A stretch of 64,000 nt of DNA. It comes from Pseudomonas alkylphenolica (lineage in GTDB: Bacteria > Pseudomonadota > Gammaproteobacteria > Pseudomonadales > Pseudomonadaceae). Where the stretch lies: assembly GCF_000746525.1 (NCBI RefSeq), contig NZ_CP009048.1:3217501-3281500 (forward strand), written 5' to 3'. The position numbers and the translations under genes were made by a program. How positions within the stretch are numbered: the first letter of the stretch is position 1; every line of letters begins with the position of its first letter. Below, in pieces: positions 34,547-44,053 of the stretch. Below the pieces are notes generated by a model that saw nothing but the letters and a program-made list of their open reading frames with translations, made no database searches and was not told where the DNA came from.

Positions 34547-34618
34547 GGTAGGAGCGGGCTTGACCCGCGATGCGTTGTGGCTGACAGCCCGCAATCGCGG
34601 GGCAAGCCCGCTCCTACC
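34547..34618. repeat. REP pair
   Basis: Inverted GGTAGGAGCGGGCTTG cores, the left arm carrying a GACCCGCGA variant. The right arm overlaps the last bases of the adjoining gene. Confidence 0.88.
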
Positions 34619-34934
34619 GAAGCTTGACCGCGGTGCCGGTGACGAACACCACGACCATCCCGCCACGGGCCGACGGCATGCTGATCTCGTAATCCAGGCC
34701 GACCACGGCATCGGCCTGCAGGCTGCGGGCACGGGCCTTGATTTCATCGGTGGCCTGCTCGCGGGCTTCTTTCAAGGCGCTTTCCAGGGTTTGCGAACGG
34801 CCCCCGAAAAAGTCGCGAAAGCTGGCGAACACGTCGCGCACCACGTTGATACCCTGGACCGATTCGGCGCTGACCACGTCCAGGTAGGCGGCAATTTGCC
34901 GACCCTCGACAGTGCCTGTAGTGGTGATAATCAT
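34614..34934 (-). CDS. ybjQ: YbjQ/UPF0145-family protein
   Basis: 106-residue heavy-metal-binding-like domain (GTVEGRQIAAYLDVVSAESVQGINVV, then ADAVVGLDYEI). The family forms pentamers; the function is unproven. ATG 34934 begins at the conserved N-terminus. The stop codon lies inside the edge of the REP. Confidence 0.88.
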   Translation of the reverse strand: MIITTTGTVEGRQIAAYLDVVSAESVQGINVVRDVFASFRDFFGGRSQTLESALKEAREQATDEIKARARSLQADAVVGLDYEISMPSARGGMVVVFVTGTAVKLR

Positions 34935-35115
34935 GCTGCTCTCCTTCCCTTCGGTCTTGCAGGTTGTACGCCGAGCCCATCCGGACCACGGCAAAAAACC
35001 GATGGTAACAAATGCCGAAGATCGTCCACCGGCTATTTATCCAAGCAATCATTTGTGTAATACGAGAGGCGCACCTAGACTTCCAGGCACTCATCACCTT
35101 GCGAAGGAACCGCAC

Positions 35116-36546
35116 ATGCCCTCACCGCCTACGCCGGCAAACGCCTCCTGGGCCGAACTGCTGCATGGCCGCAACGCCCTGCGTTCGATTGCGCTGGCCG
35201 GCGGGGTGGCGCTGCATGCGATCAACGTCTACATCGTCACCACCATCCTGCCGACCGTGATTGCCGACATCGGTGGATTGGCCTTCTATGCCTGGAGCAC
35301 GACGCTGTTCGTGGTCACCTCGATCATCGGCTCGACCCTTTCGGCGCGGCTGCTCGAAGGCCTTGGACCACGGCGCGCGTTCCTCCTGGCCTTGGCCGTG
35401 TTCGCAGCAGGTTCAGCGCTCTGCGCGGCAGCCCCGAGCATGCCGGTGCTGCTGGCTGGCCGTAGCGTCCAGGGCCTGGGTGGCGGTATTCTGTTTGCCC
35501 TGAGCTATGCCCTGATCCGCCTGGTGTTCGATGCACGCCTATGGCCGCGCGCCATGGCCATGGTTTCCGGCATGTGGGGCCTGGCGACCCTCTGCGGCCC
35601 GGCCATCGGCGGCGTGTTTGCCGAGAGCGGACATTGGCGCTGGGCATTCTGGGCCTTGCTGCCAGTGATTGCGCTGCTGGCGGTAATCGTCATCACTCAG
35701 CTGAACAACACCCTCGCCGGCACCTCCAGCAGCTCACGCCCACCCTATGGTTTGATCGCCTGCCTGGTGGCCTCGGTGCTGGCTATTTCGGCGGCCAGCC
35801 TGTCCAGTCACCTGCTGTGGAACCTGCTCGGCATCGCTGCCGGTCTTGCCATCGCCGTGCTGATCGCCCGCCTTGACCGAGATCCCGAACGTCGCCTGCT
35901 ACCCACCGGGGCCTACTCATTGGGCACCCGCCTGGGCGTGCTGTATGGGGTGATGTGTCTGTTGATTGCGGCCATGACCACCGAGATTTTCGTGCCCTAT
36001 TTCCTCCAGCAGATCCATGGTCTCGGCCCCCTCGCCGCAGGCTACATGACCGCCGCCATGGCCGCTGGCTGGACCCTCGCCGCCCTGCTCAGCGCCAGCC
36101 GCACGGGCGATGCGGCCGAGCGGCTGATTCGCCTGGGGCCGGCGGTGATCGTCGCGGCGCTGCTGGCGCTGGCCTGGATGACCGCCCAGATCCACTGGCT
36201 GACCAGCGTGCTCGGCGTTGCCAGTTACTGCCTGGCCCTGGCCGGCGTTGGCCTGGGTATTGGGCTTGGCTGGCCGCACCTGTTGAGCCGGGTACTGAGC
36301 GCCGCACGCCCTGGCGAAGAAAACCTCGCTTCGGCGTCGATCACCACCGTGCAGCTGTATGCCACGGCCCTGGCTGCGGCGTTGGCCGGGCTGGTGAGCA
36401 ACAGCGCCGGGTTGGTCGATCCCGGTGGCGTGGTCGGTGCCCAGCACGCTGCGTTGTGGTTGTTCGGCGTATTTGCCCTGGCCCCCGTGCTGACCCTGAT
36501 ACTGGTTCGGCGCATCACCGGCAGCCGCGGCCTGGCCCTGGCCTGA
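35116..36546 (+). CDS. MFS transporter (14-helix drug-efflux type)
   Basis: 476 residues, about fourteen membrane segments, of the EmrB/QacA-like DHA2 group (LPTVIADIGGLAFYAWSTTLF, ARLLEGLGPRRAFLLAL, GRSVQGLGGGILFALSYALIRLV). ATG 35116 has AAGGAA upstream. A COG2345-type regulator gene follows in the same direction, so the two may be coregulated. Substrate unknown. Confidence 0.87.
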   Translation: MPSPPTPANASWAELLHGRNALRSIALAGGVALHAINVYIVTTILPTVIADIGGLAFYAWSTTLFVVTSIIGSTLSARLLEGLGPRRAFLLALAVFAAGSALCAAAPSMPVLLAGRSVQGLGGGILFALSYALIRLVFDARLWPRAMAMVSGMWGLATLCGPAIGGVFAESGHWRWAFWALLPVIALLAVIVITQLNNTLAGTSSSSRPPYGLIACLVASVLAISAASLSSHLLWNLLGIAAGLAIAVLIARLDRDPERRLLPTGAYSLGTRLGVLYGVMCLLIAAMTTEIFVPYFLQQIHGLGPLAAGYMTAAMAAGWTLAALLSASRTGDAAERLIRLGPAVIVAALLALAWMTAQIHWLTSVLGVASYCLALAGVGLGIGLGWPHLLSRVLSAARPGEENLASASITTVQLYATALAAALAGLVSNSAGLVDPGGVVGAQHAALWLFGVFALAPVLTLILVRRITGSRGLALA

Positions 36547-36624
36547 TGCGCGGCGCAGAGCGGCATTTTCAGCGCTCATTCAATACAATCCTGGACTTTC
36601 CATGTGCATGACGACCGCCCTTCC

Positions 36625-37296
36625 ATGACCCCGACCGCCACCGACGCCAGCAACTCCACCGCCGAGCGCATCCTGTTTCTGCTCAAGACCCGCGGCGCGC
36701 TGAAGACCACCGACCTGGCCAGCCTGCTGCAGATCAGCTTCGAGGCCGCGCGCCAACACGTTCAGAAGCTGCAGGCGGCGCAACTGATCAGCGGCATCAG
36801 CGCGCCAGCCAACGGCGCCGGTCGGCCCTCCCAGAAATGGTTACTGACCGAGACCGCGCAACGGCGCTTTCCGGATGCGCACAGTGTGCTGACCCTGCAA
36901 CTGATCGAAAGCGTCGAACAGGTGTTCGGCAGCGACGGTGTCGAGCAACTGATCCAGCGCATGGAAGCGACCCACCGCGCCGAATACCAACAGGCCTGCA
37001 GCCAACTGCACAACCTGGAAGACAAGGTGCGCACCCTGGTGCAGTTGCGCGAACAGGCCGGCTATATGGCCGAAATGCAGGCCTGCGACAACGGCTGGCT
37101 GATCATCGAGAACCACTGCCCGATTTGCGTCGCCGCCAGCCGCTGTCAGGGTTTCTGCCGCTCGGAGCTGCAGGTGTTTCAAACGGTGCTCGGCGAACAG
37201 GCGCTGGTCGAACGTTGTGAACATCTGCTGTCGGGCCAACGCCGTTGTGTGTATCGGGTCAGCCCACGGCATTCCCCTACGCCCACGGCAGGTTGA
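36625..37296 (+). CDS. COG2345-type HTH regulator with Cys-rich C-terminus
   Basis: 223 residues. The winged helix at 15-75 (LKTTDLASLLQISFEAARQHVQKLQAAQLI) is followed by a coiled region. A cysteine cluster, NHCPICVAASRCQGFC (near 165-180), recalls the SufR-type regulators that bind an Fe-S cluster. An in-frame GTG at 36604 is an alternative start. It is probably cotranscribed with, and regulates, the MFS gene upstream (inference). Confidence 0.8.
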   Translation: MTPTATDASNSTAERILFLLKTRGALKTTDLASLLQISFEAARQHVQKLQAAQLISGISAPANGAGRPSQKWLLTETAQRRFPDAHSVLTLQLIESVEQVFGSDGVEQLIQRMEATHRAEYQQACSQLHNLEDKVRTLVQLREQAGYMAEMQACDNGWLIIENHCPICVAASRCQGFCRSELQVFQTVLGEQALVERCEHLLSGQRRCVYRVSPRHSPTPTAG

Positions 37297-37762
37297 ACAC
37301 CACAAAGGCTAGCAAGGCCCAGAGCACCAGCACCAGATGGGTCAGCTGCAAGCCTTCCTGACGAATCCAGTAACCGAACCAAAGGCCACCCAACAACATG
37401 CTGAAGGTAAAGCCGAGAAACGCGCTCAGCGCCAGGTTCAACCATGGGCGGGCCTGCATCAGATCGGTCTCGACCAGCAACAGGTAGTTGCCGGTCAGCG
37501 CGGCCCCTGCAGCGAGGACCTGCAGTACCAGCACCAGCAGCAAGGCGATGCGGTGCCAGCCAGGTGAATGCAGGGCGCGGCCGAGCAACGGGATGTCAAT
37601 GGCCGGTTCCTGACGCAAGGGCGCCATGGCCATGGTCGCCCCTACTGCACCGACGGATGCGCGAAAGGCCTGAAGATTGTTGAGTACCGCAATACACAGC
37701 CAGAGACTCAAACCCGACGCGAGGATGGCCTGAAACAGCCACAGGGAGGTGTGCAAATCCAT
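37277..37762 (-). CDS. DUF2165-family small integral membrane protein
   Basis: 161 residues with four membrane helices and the family core WLCIAVLNNLQAFRASVGAVG. It overlaps the convergent regulator gene by 20 bases. Function unknown. The ATG at 37762 is preferred; an in-frame start at 37786 is possible. Confidence 0.8.
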   Translation of the reverse strand: MDLHTSLWLFQAILASGLSLWLCIAVLNNLQAFRASVGAVGATMAMAPLRQEPAIDIPLLGRALHSPGWHRIALLLVLVLQVLAAGAALTGNYLLLVETDLMQARPWLNLALSAFLGFTFSMLLGGLWFGYWIRQEGLQLTHLVLVLWALLAFVVFNLPWA

Positions 37763-37840
37763 TTGATTGCCAGCCCCAATACACAAGTTGAAGCTTGGAT
37801 ATTAGGACTGCACCGGGCAATGCACAAGCTGCTGCCCTGT

Positions 37841-38731
37841 TCAGGCGTTGCCTTGCGCCGCGATTCGGGCAGCCAGCAAACGCGGGCCAAAGACATTGAT
37901 CAGCAACCCGGCCATGACCAGCAGCGCACCCCAGCCCTGCATGGGCGTCAGGCGCTCACCCAGCAGCAGCGCCGACGAGCTCAAGCCCACCACCGGCACC
38001 AGCAACGAAAACGGTGCCACCTTGCCGGCCGGATAGCGCGACAACAACTGCCCCCACAAGCTATAGCCAAGCATGGTGGCGATAAATGCCAGGTATGCAA
38101 GAGACAGGATCGAACTCCAGCCAATCCCGCGCAGGGCGCTTTCGATCAGCGCCGGCCCTTCCAGCCACCAGGACAAGGCGAAGAACGGCAGCGGTGGAAT
38201 CAGCCCGCCCCAGATCACCAGAGCGACCAGATCGATATTGCCGAAGCGCCGGGTAATGATATTGCCCATGGCCCACATCGACGCTGCACACAGCGTCAAC
38301 AGCAACGCAAAGAACGGCACGCTGGCGCCGTTCTCGCTGCCGATCAGGGCCAATCCACCTGCCGCGACCAGCAGCCCCAGGACGCTGGCCGCACGCAGCC
38401 GCTCGCCCAGAAAGACCGCGGCAAAAAACAGGGTAAAAAAGGCCTGGGACTGTAGCACCAACGAAGCCAGCCCCGGTGGCATGCCATTGTTCATTGCCTC
38501 GAAGAGAAAGGCGAACTGCCCCAGCGAGATCGTTGCGCCATAGGCAATCAACCAGCGCCAGGGCAACTGTGGTCGTTTGACCAGCAACACCGCCGGGAAC
38601 GCCACCAAGGCGAAGCGCAATGCCCCCAGCAACATCGGCGGCAGGCCGTCCAGGCCCACCTTGATCACCACGAAATTGACGCCCCAGACAACGATCACCA
38701 CCAGTGCCAGCAGCAAGTCCTTTAACGGCAT
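37841..38731 (-). CDS. eamA: EamA, O-acetylserine/cysteine exporter
   Basis: 296-residue DMT-superfamily transporter with ten helices. VVIVVWGVNFVVIKVGL, NNGMPPGLASLVLQSQAFFT and PFSLLVPVVGLSSSALLLGERL follow E. coli EamA closely along its whole length, so the orthologue call is well supported. A start at 38740 (three residues longer) is also possible. Confidence 0.87.
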   Translation of the reverse strand: MPLKDLLLALVVIVVWGVNFVVIKVGLDGLPPMLLGALRFALVAFPAVLLVKRPQLPWRWLIAYGATISLGQFAFLFEAMNNGMPPGLASLVLQSQAFFTLFFAAVFLGERLRAASVLGLLVAAGGLALIGSENGASVPFFALLLTLCAASMWAMGNIITRRFGNIDLVALVIWGGLIPPLPFFALSWWLEGPALIESALRGIGWSSILSLAYLAFIATMLGYSLWGQLLSRYPAGKVAPFSLLVPVVGLSSSALLLGERLTPMQGWGALLVMAGLLINVFGPRLLAARIAAQGNA

Positions 38732-38780
38732 GTTCCCCATCCTGTTTTGTAATATTTCGCAACAGGGTAGACATTTTCAG

Positions 38781-38822
38781 GTGGGAGCGCATGCCTCTGT
38801 GGGAGCGGGCTTGCCCCGCGAT
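38781..38822. repeat. Two partial REP units in direct orientation
   Basis: GTGGGAGCGC followed by a full single core GTGGGAGCGGGCTTGCCCCGCGAT, between eamA and cioB. Confidence 0.8.
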
Positions 38823-38841
38823 GCGAAGGCCCTGAACGACC

Positions 38842-39858
38842 TCAGTGATAGGCGTCCCCCACCTTCACCTTGCCGCGAAACACGTGATAGCTCCAGAAGG
38901 TGTAGACGAGGATGACCGGAATGATGAACAGCGCCCCGATCAAGGCAAACAGCTGACTCGACGCTGGCGATGCGGCCTGCCACAGGCTGATCGCGGGCGG
39001 CACGATGTTCGGCCAGATGCTGATGGCCAGTCCCAGATAGCCGAGGAACACCAAGGCAACCACCGCAATGAACGGCCAGTGCGAGTGACGTTTGCGCAAG
39101 CTCTTCTGGATCACCAGCACTGCAGCCACGGCCAGCACGGCAATGGCAGCAGAACGCAGCCAGTGACTGCCAGCGAACCAGCGCTGGGCGATATCGTCAT
39201 GGATCATTGCCGTCCAGCCACAGATGATCGCAATGACCAGTGCCAGCAGGTACGCCAGCGGACGGCTGTAGTGACGCATGCGCGACTCGAGCATGCCCTC
39301 GGTCTTGATCAGCAGCCAGGTGCTGCCCAACAGTGCGTAGGTCAGGATCAGGCCCAGGCCACAGAACAGCGGGAATGGCGCCAGCCAGTCCAGGGCGCTG
39401 CCGGCAAACTGACGGTCGACCACCGGGATGCCACTGATGTAGGTACCGATTGCCACCCCCTGAAAAAAAGTCGCCAGGATCGAACCACCAATAAATGCTT
39501 TATCCCACCAGTGACGCTTTTGCGCGCTCGCCTTGAAGCGAAACTCGAACGCCACGCCACGAAAGATCAGCCCGGCCAGCGCCAGCACCAACGGCAGATA
39601 GAGCGCCTCGAGGATCACCGAATAGGCCAACGGAAACGCTCCGTACAACGCCGCCGCACCGAGCACCGCCCAGGTCTCGTTACCATCCCAGACCGGCGCG
39701 ACGGTATTCATCATCACATCGCGCTCGCTGGCGTCGGAAATCAGCGGAAAAAGGATGCCCAGCCCCAGGTCAAAGCCATCCATGATCACGTACATCATCA
39801 GGCCGAAGGCGATGATGACTGCCCAGATGATCGACAGGTCGATACCTTGAATTGCCAT
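38842..39858 (-). CDS. cioB: Cytochrome bd-type (cyanide-insensitive) oxidase subunit II
   Basis: 338 residues, eight to nine membrane helices, with the CydB/CioB N-terminus DGFDLGLGILFPLISDASERD and NTVAPVWDGNETWAVLGAAALYG. It forms the terminal quinol oxidase with subunit I encoded 48 bases upstream. The enzyme reduces O2 to water without proton pumping. Confidence 0.93.
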   Translation of the reverse strand: MAIQGIDLSIIWAVIIAFGLMMYVIMDGFDLGLGILFPLISDASERDVMMNTVAPVWDGNETWAVLGAAALYGAFPLAYSVILEALYLPLVLALAGLIFRGVAFEFRFKASAQKRHWWDKAFIGGSILATFFQGVAIGTYISGIPVVDRQFAGSALDWLAPFPLFCGLGLILTYALLGSTWLLIKTEGMLESRMRHYSRPLAYLLALVIAIICGWTAMIHDDIAQRWFAGSHWLRSAAIAVLAVAAVLVIQKSLRKRHSHWPFIAVVALVFLGYLGLAISIWPNIVPPAISLWQAASPASSQLFALIGALFIIPVILVYTFWSYHVFRGKVKVGDAYH

Positions 39859-39906
39859 GTTCCAGTCCCTCTCAGTCGGCGGCAGACAGCAGTCTGCGGG
39901 AAGTTG

Positions 39907-41262
39907 CTAGCAGGGTCTCGGTAGGTGTGACGTCATGCGCCGCACAGGCCTTCGGCCCTTGCGGACCAGGCGCATCATGTAGCCAATGCCAACGGTGAAC
40001 ACCGAGAAGTAAATGACCACGAACAGTGCCAGGGTCACGCTCATCTGCATGGCACTGTGATTGGACGCCGCTTGCGTGGTGCGCATCAGGCCGTAGACCA
40101 CCCAGGGCTGACGCCCCACTTCGGTGGTGAACCAGCCGGCCAGCAGGGCAATCAGACCGGAGGGCCCCATCAGCAGGGCGAACCGCAGGAACAGCCTGTT
40201 GCGATACAGAGCACCATTGCGCCGCAGCACCAGGGCCAGCAGTGCGCAGCCAAGCATCAACATGCCGAGCCCGGCCATGATCCGGAAACTCCAGAAAATG
40301 ATGGTGGAGTTGGGCCGGTCCTGTTTGGCAAAGTTCTTGAGCGCCGGGATCTGTTTGTCCAGGCTGTGGGTGAGGATCAGGCTGCCCAGGTAGGGGATTT
40401 CGATGTTGTAGTGCGTGGTCTCGGCGTCCATGTCTGGCAACCCGAACAGCACCAGCGGTGACGGCTCGCCGGGCTTGTTCTCCCAGTGGCCTTCGATTGC
40501 CGCGATTTTCGCCGGTTGATGCTTGAGGGTGTTCAGACCATGGGCATCACCGACGACGATCTGCACCGGCGTGGCAATCAGGATCATCCACATGGCCATC
40601 GACAGCATTTTCCTTATCTGCGCCGAGTCGTTGCCGCGCAGCAGGTGCCAGGCCGCCGAGGCGCCAACAAACAGCGCGGTGGACAGAAACGCCGCCAGCG
40701 CCATGTGCATCAGGCGATAAGGGAACGACGGGTTGAAGACGATCTTGAACCAGTCCACCGGTGCCACCCGGCCATCAATGATCTCGATCCCCTGCGGTGT
40801 CTGCATCCAGCTGTTGGACGACAAGATCCAGAACATCGAGATCAGCGTACCGATGGCCACCATCACCGTGGCAAAGAAATGCAGGCGCCGCCCCACCCGG
40901 TCCCAACCAAACAGCATCACCCCGAGGAATCCGGCCTCGAGGAAGAACGCGGTGAGTACTTCGTAGGTCAGCAGTGGCCCGGTGACGCTGCCAGCGAAGT
41001 CAGAGAAGCGCGCCCAATTGGTGCCGAACTCGTAGGCCATGACCAGCCCCGAGACCACGCCCATGCCGAAATTGACGGCAAATATCTTCGACCAGAAATG
41101 GTAGAGGTCTTTGTAGACCCGGTTATTGCTCTTCAGCCAGCAACCTTCGAGCACGGCCAGAAAACTGGCCAGGCCGATGGTGATGGCCGGGAAGATGATG
41201 TGGAACGAGACGGTGAACGCGAATTGAATCCGCGCCAGGTCCAACGCACCCAGAGTGTTCAT
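39907..41262 (-). CDS. cioA: Cytochrome bd-type (cyanide-insensitive) oxidase subunit I
   Basis: 451 residues. Haem ligands are visible in FHIIFPAITIGLA (b595/d His), HMALAAFLSTALF (b558 His) and the conserved Met of the SMAMWM block. The short quinol loop with GDAHGLNTLKHQPAKIAAIEG is the CIO type. The C-terminus is about 30 residues shorter than I expect for CioA. ATG 41262 follows AAGGA. The upstream gene encodes a YdeP-type oxidoreductase, with a hairpin between. Confidence 0.93.
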   Translation of the reverse strand: MNTLGALDLARIQFAFTVSFHIIFPAITIGLASFLAVLEGCWLKSNNRVYKDLYHFWSKIFAVNFGMGVVSGLVMAYEFGTNWARFSDFAGSVTGPLLTYEVLTAFFLEAGFLGVMLFGWDRVGRRLHFFATVMVAIGTLISMFWILSSNSWMQTPQGIEIIDGRVAPVDWFKIVFNPSFPYRLMHMALAAFLSTALFVGASAAWHLLRGNDSAQIRKMLSMAMWMILIATPVQIVVGDAHGLNTLKHQPAKIAAIEGHWENKPGEPSPLVLFGLPDMDAETTHYNIEIPYLGSLILTHSLDKQIPALKNFAKQDRPNSTIIFWSFRIMAGLGMLMLGCALLALVLRRNGALYRNRLFLRFALLMGPSGLIALLAGWFTTEVGRQPWVVYGLMRTTQAASNHSAMQMSVTLALFVVIYFSVFTVGIGYMMRLVRKGRRPVRRMTSHLPRPC

Positions 41263-41295
41263 GAGGAAATCCTTGCAGACGCGCGCACGCCCGGA

Positions 41296-41321
41296 CACGG
41301 CAGCCCGCTGGAGCTGCCGTG
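41296..41321. other. Intergenic hairpin between ydeP-type gene and cioA
   Basis: Perfect nine-base inverted repeat CACGGCAGC/GCTGCCGTG with eight-base loop and no T-run. It may be a processing or attenuation structure rather than a full terminator. Confidence 0.55.
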
Positions 41322-41364
41322 GGCGCTCAACGCTTCAAGTCAAATAACGCAAACGGCGTAACGA

Positions 41365-43689
41365 TCAGAGGTTCGCCGACGCAATCCGGTTGTTGTCCCG
41401 CGCCTTCTCAAGCTTGATGGCGATGAACTTCGAGGTTGGCGTGAATGTGCGGTCGCCGTAGCTTTCCAGCGGCACCAGTGGATTGGTCTCCGGGTAGTAC
41501 GCTGCGGCCTGGCCGCAGGGAATGTCGTAGGCCACCAGGGTAAAGCCGCTTACACGGCGCTCGCGGTCATCCTCCCAGAGCGACACCAGGTCGACCTTCT
41601 CGTTGGGTTTGAAGCCCAGGCGGCGAATGTCCTGCTCATTGGCAAAGATCACTTCACGCAGGCCAAACACGCCGCGATAACGGTCATCCAGGCCATACAA
41701 GGTGGTGTTGTACTGGTCATGGGAGCGCAGGGTCTGCAGCACCAGATCAGGCTTGTCGCCACGCGCCAGCACCGCCTCATTGATCAACTGCTCCGGCAAC
41801 AGGCTCGGGGTGAACTGGGCCTTGCCAGAGGCGGTGTTCCACTGCCGTTCGGCGGCGGGGTTACCCAGATGGAAGCCACCGGGATGCTGCAATCGGGCGT
41901 TGAAATCTTCGAAGCCTGGAATGGTGTCGGCGATCAGGTCACGAATACGGCTGTAGTCGGCCACGGCCCATTCCCAATCGATCGGCCGGTCGCCCAAGGT
42001 GGCCTTGGCAATACCGGCAATGATCGATGGCTCCGAACGTTGCAGCGGCGAGCTCGGTTTGAGCTGGCCGTAGGAGATATGCACCATGCTGAAGGTGTCT
42101 TCCACGGTAACGCCCTGCGGGCCTTCAGCCTGCACATCGATTTCGGTGCGCCCAAGGCACGGCAGGATCAACGCATCACGACCGGTGACCAGGTGCGATC
42201 GATTGAGCTTGGTGGCGATGTGCACGGTCAGCTCGCAGTTGCGCAAGGCGTCGTGAGTGCGCGGCGTATCCGGCGTAGCCTGAGCGAAGTTGCCGCCCAG
42301 GGCGATGAACACCTTGGCACGTTTTTCCTCCATCGCCTGGATCGCCAGCACCGCGTTATGGCCATGCGCGCGTGGCACCTGAAAGCGAAAACGCTGCTCC
42401 AGGGCATCAAGCAGCCGCGCGGGCGGTTGCTCGTCGATGCCCATGGTGCGGTCTCCCTGTACGTTGCTGTGACCGCGCACCGGCGACAGCCCGGCCCCCG
42501 GTTTGCCGACGTTGCCGCGCAGCAGTTGCAGGTTGATGATTTCCTGCACGGTGGGCACCGAATGGCGGTGCTGGGTAACGCCCATCGCCCAGCACATCAC
42601 CACCCGCTCGGCACGCCGGTACATGCGCGCCGCCAGTTCCAGCTCGGCCAGGCTCAAGCCGGATTGCTCGACAATATGCGCCCAGCTGGTGGCATCGACC
42701 TGCGCCAGGTAGGCATCCACGCCCGAGGTATGCTCGGCGATAAAGGCATGGTCGAACACCGCCGGTTCGCCATTGGCCTGGGCCTCACGCTCCCACTTGA
42801 GCAGGAACTTGGCGATACCGCGCATTACCGCCATGTCGCCGCCCAAGGCAGGCCGAAAGTACGCGGTGTTGGTCGGCTCGGAGCCATTGCTGAGCATTTC
42901 GAAAGGATGCTGCGGATGCTGAAAACGTTCCAGGCCGCGCTCCTTGAGCGGGTTGAAGCAGACCACCTGGGCGCCACGTTTGACCGCTTCGCGCAGCGGT
43001 TCGAGCATGCGCGGGTGGTTGGTGCCGGGGTTCTGGCCGATGACGAAAATCGCGTCCGCCTCCTCCAGGTCGTGGAACACCACAGTGCCCTTGCCTACCC
43101 CGAGGGTTTCGCCCATCCCTACGCCGCTGGCCTCGTGGCACATGTTCGAGCAGTCGGGGAAGTTATTGGTGCCGAAGGCCCGTACGAACAGCTGGTAGAG
43201 GAACGCCGCCTCGTTACTGGCGCGACCGGAGGTGTAGAACTCGGCCTGGTCGGGCGAGTCGAGGCCGTTGAGGTGTTGCGCGACCAGGGTAAAGGCCTCC
43301 TCCCACGAGGTTTCGACGTAATGATCGGTGGCCGCGTCATAGCGCATCGGGTGTGTCAGGCGGCCCTGGTATTCGAGCCAGTAGTCGCTCTGCCCGGCGA
43401 GCGCGCTGACGCTGTAGCGCGAGAAGAACGTCGGGTCGACAGCGCGACCGGTGGACTCCCAGTTGACCGCCTTGGCACCGTTCTCACAGAACTTGACCAT
43501 GCCATCGTCAGGCGACTCGCCCCAGGCACAACCCGGGCAATCGAAGCCGCCGTTCTGGTTGGTCTTGAGCATCACCCGCAGGTTCTTGAAAGCATTCTCA
43601 CTGCCCAGCCAGCTCTTGGTAACGCTTTTCAGCGCGCCCCAACCGGCTGCCGGGGCATTATAATTTTTGATGTGTTCGTCTTGACTCAT
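41365..43689 (-). CDS. FdhF/YdeP-family molybdopterin oxidoreductase
   Basis: 774-residue cytoplasmic enzyme without a Tat signal. The N-terminal FDCPGCAWGES...FCENGAKA is the modified Fe-S motif of YdeP proteins, and NMCHEASGVGMGE holds the Cys that should ligate molybdenum. The C-terminus has the molydopterin dinucleotide-binding fold (SHDQYNTTLYGLDDRYRG). I recall a YdeP-type protein contributing to formate oxidation in P. putida. It is divergent from moaA, upstream of cioAB, and ATG 43689 has GAGGA. Formate is the likely but unproven substrate. Confidence 0.9.
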   Translation of the reverse strand: MSQDEHIKNYNAPAAGWGALKSVTKSWLGSENAFKNLRVMLKTNQNGGFDCPGCAWGESPDDGMVKFCENGAKAVNWESTGRAVDPTFFSRYSVSALAGQSDYWLEYQGRLTHPMRYDAATDHYVETSWEEAFTLVAQHLNGLDSPDQAEFYTSGRASNEAAFLYQLFVRAFGTNNFPDCSNMCHEASGVGMGETLGVGKGTVVFHDLEEADAIFVIGQNPGTNHPRMLEPLREAVKRGAQVVCFNPLKERGLERFQHPQHPFEMLSNGSEPTNTAYFRPALGGDMAVMRGIAKFLLKWEREAQANGEPAVFDHAFIAEHTSGVDAYLAQVDATSWAHIVEQSGLSLAELELAARMYRRAERVVMCWAMGVTQHRHSVPTVQEIINLQLLRGNVGKPGAGLSPVRGHSNVQGDRTMGIDEQPPARLLDALEQRFRFQVPRAHGHNAVLAIQAMEEKRAKVFIALGGNFAQATPDTPRTHDALRNCELTVHIATKLNRSHLVTGRDALILPCLGRTEIDVQAEGPQGVTVEDTFSMVHISYGQLKPSSPLQRSEPSIIAGIAKATLGDRPIDWEWAVADYSRIRDLIADTIPGFEDFNARLQHPGGFHLGNPAAERQWNTASGKAQFTPSLLPEQLINEAVLARGDKPDLVLQTLRSHDQYNTTLYGLDDRYRGVFGLREVIFANEQDIRRLGFKPNEKVDLVSLWEDDRERRVSGFTLVAYDIPCGQAAAYYPETNPLVPLESYGDRTFTPTSKFIAIKLEKARDNNRIASANL

Positions 43690-43714
43690 CAGGGTATTCC
43701 TCAATATGCACGCA

Positions 43715-43730
43715 GAGATTAATTAATCTC
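43715..43730. promoter_or_regulatory. Perfect 16-base palindrome
   Basis: GAGATTAATTAATCTC, 26 bases upstream of the YdeP-type start codon, so within its leader or promoter. Candidate operator of an unidentified dimeric regulator. Confidence 0.5.
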
Positions 43731-43844
43731 AAGGCAAGGGCCGCTATACGGCTAAATCAAGCTGCCATATAAACAACAATCAGCCGGACACTAACTGCCT
43801 TCCCGTTTCATTTACCCTTTCAGGCTATTGAGCCAATTCCTACG

Positions 43845-43886
43845 CGTCCAATCGAAAGTAATTACAGACCGATCAAAACCCTCTAT
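43845..43886. promoter_or_regulatory. Shared regulatory block 1, ydeP-type/moaA intergenic
   Basis: CGTCCAATCGAAAG, 11 bases, CGATCA and AAACCCTCTAT. The same 42-base layout recurs at 46715-46756, where the dyad is perfect (CGATAG-N11-CTATCG), a LysR-type T-N11-A geometry. Confidence 0.65.
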
Positions 43887-43933
43887 CACAGCCACAAGCC
43901 ACAGAATACGGGGCTCACAGCAGTGATAGACGA

Positions 43934-43952
43934 CACTTATCAATTAGTCACT
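43934..43952. promoter_or_regulatory. Shared regulatory block 2, ydeP-type/moaA intergenic
   Basis: CACTTATCA-N4-GTCACT, also at 46792-46810. It lies about 100 bases before the moaA start. Confidence 0.6.
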
Positions 43953-44053
43953 AAAAGCAATTTGACGTCCCCCCCGCAGCTCCCTATGCTCGATACAAGA
44001 CACCCTGATTATTTAATTTATTTGCACCCCATGCGTTCACCGCAATAACCGAC

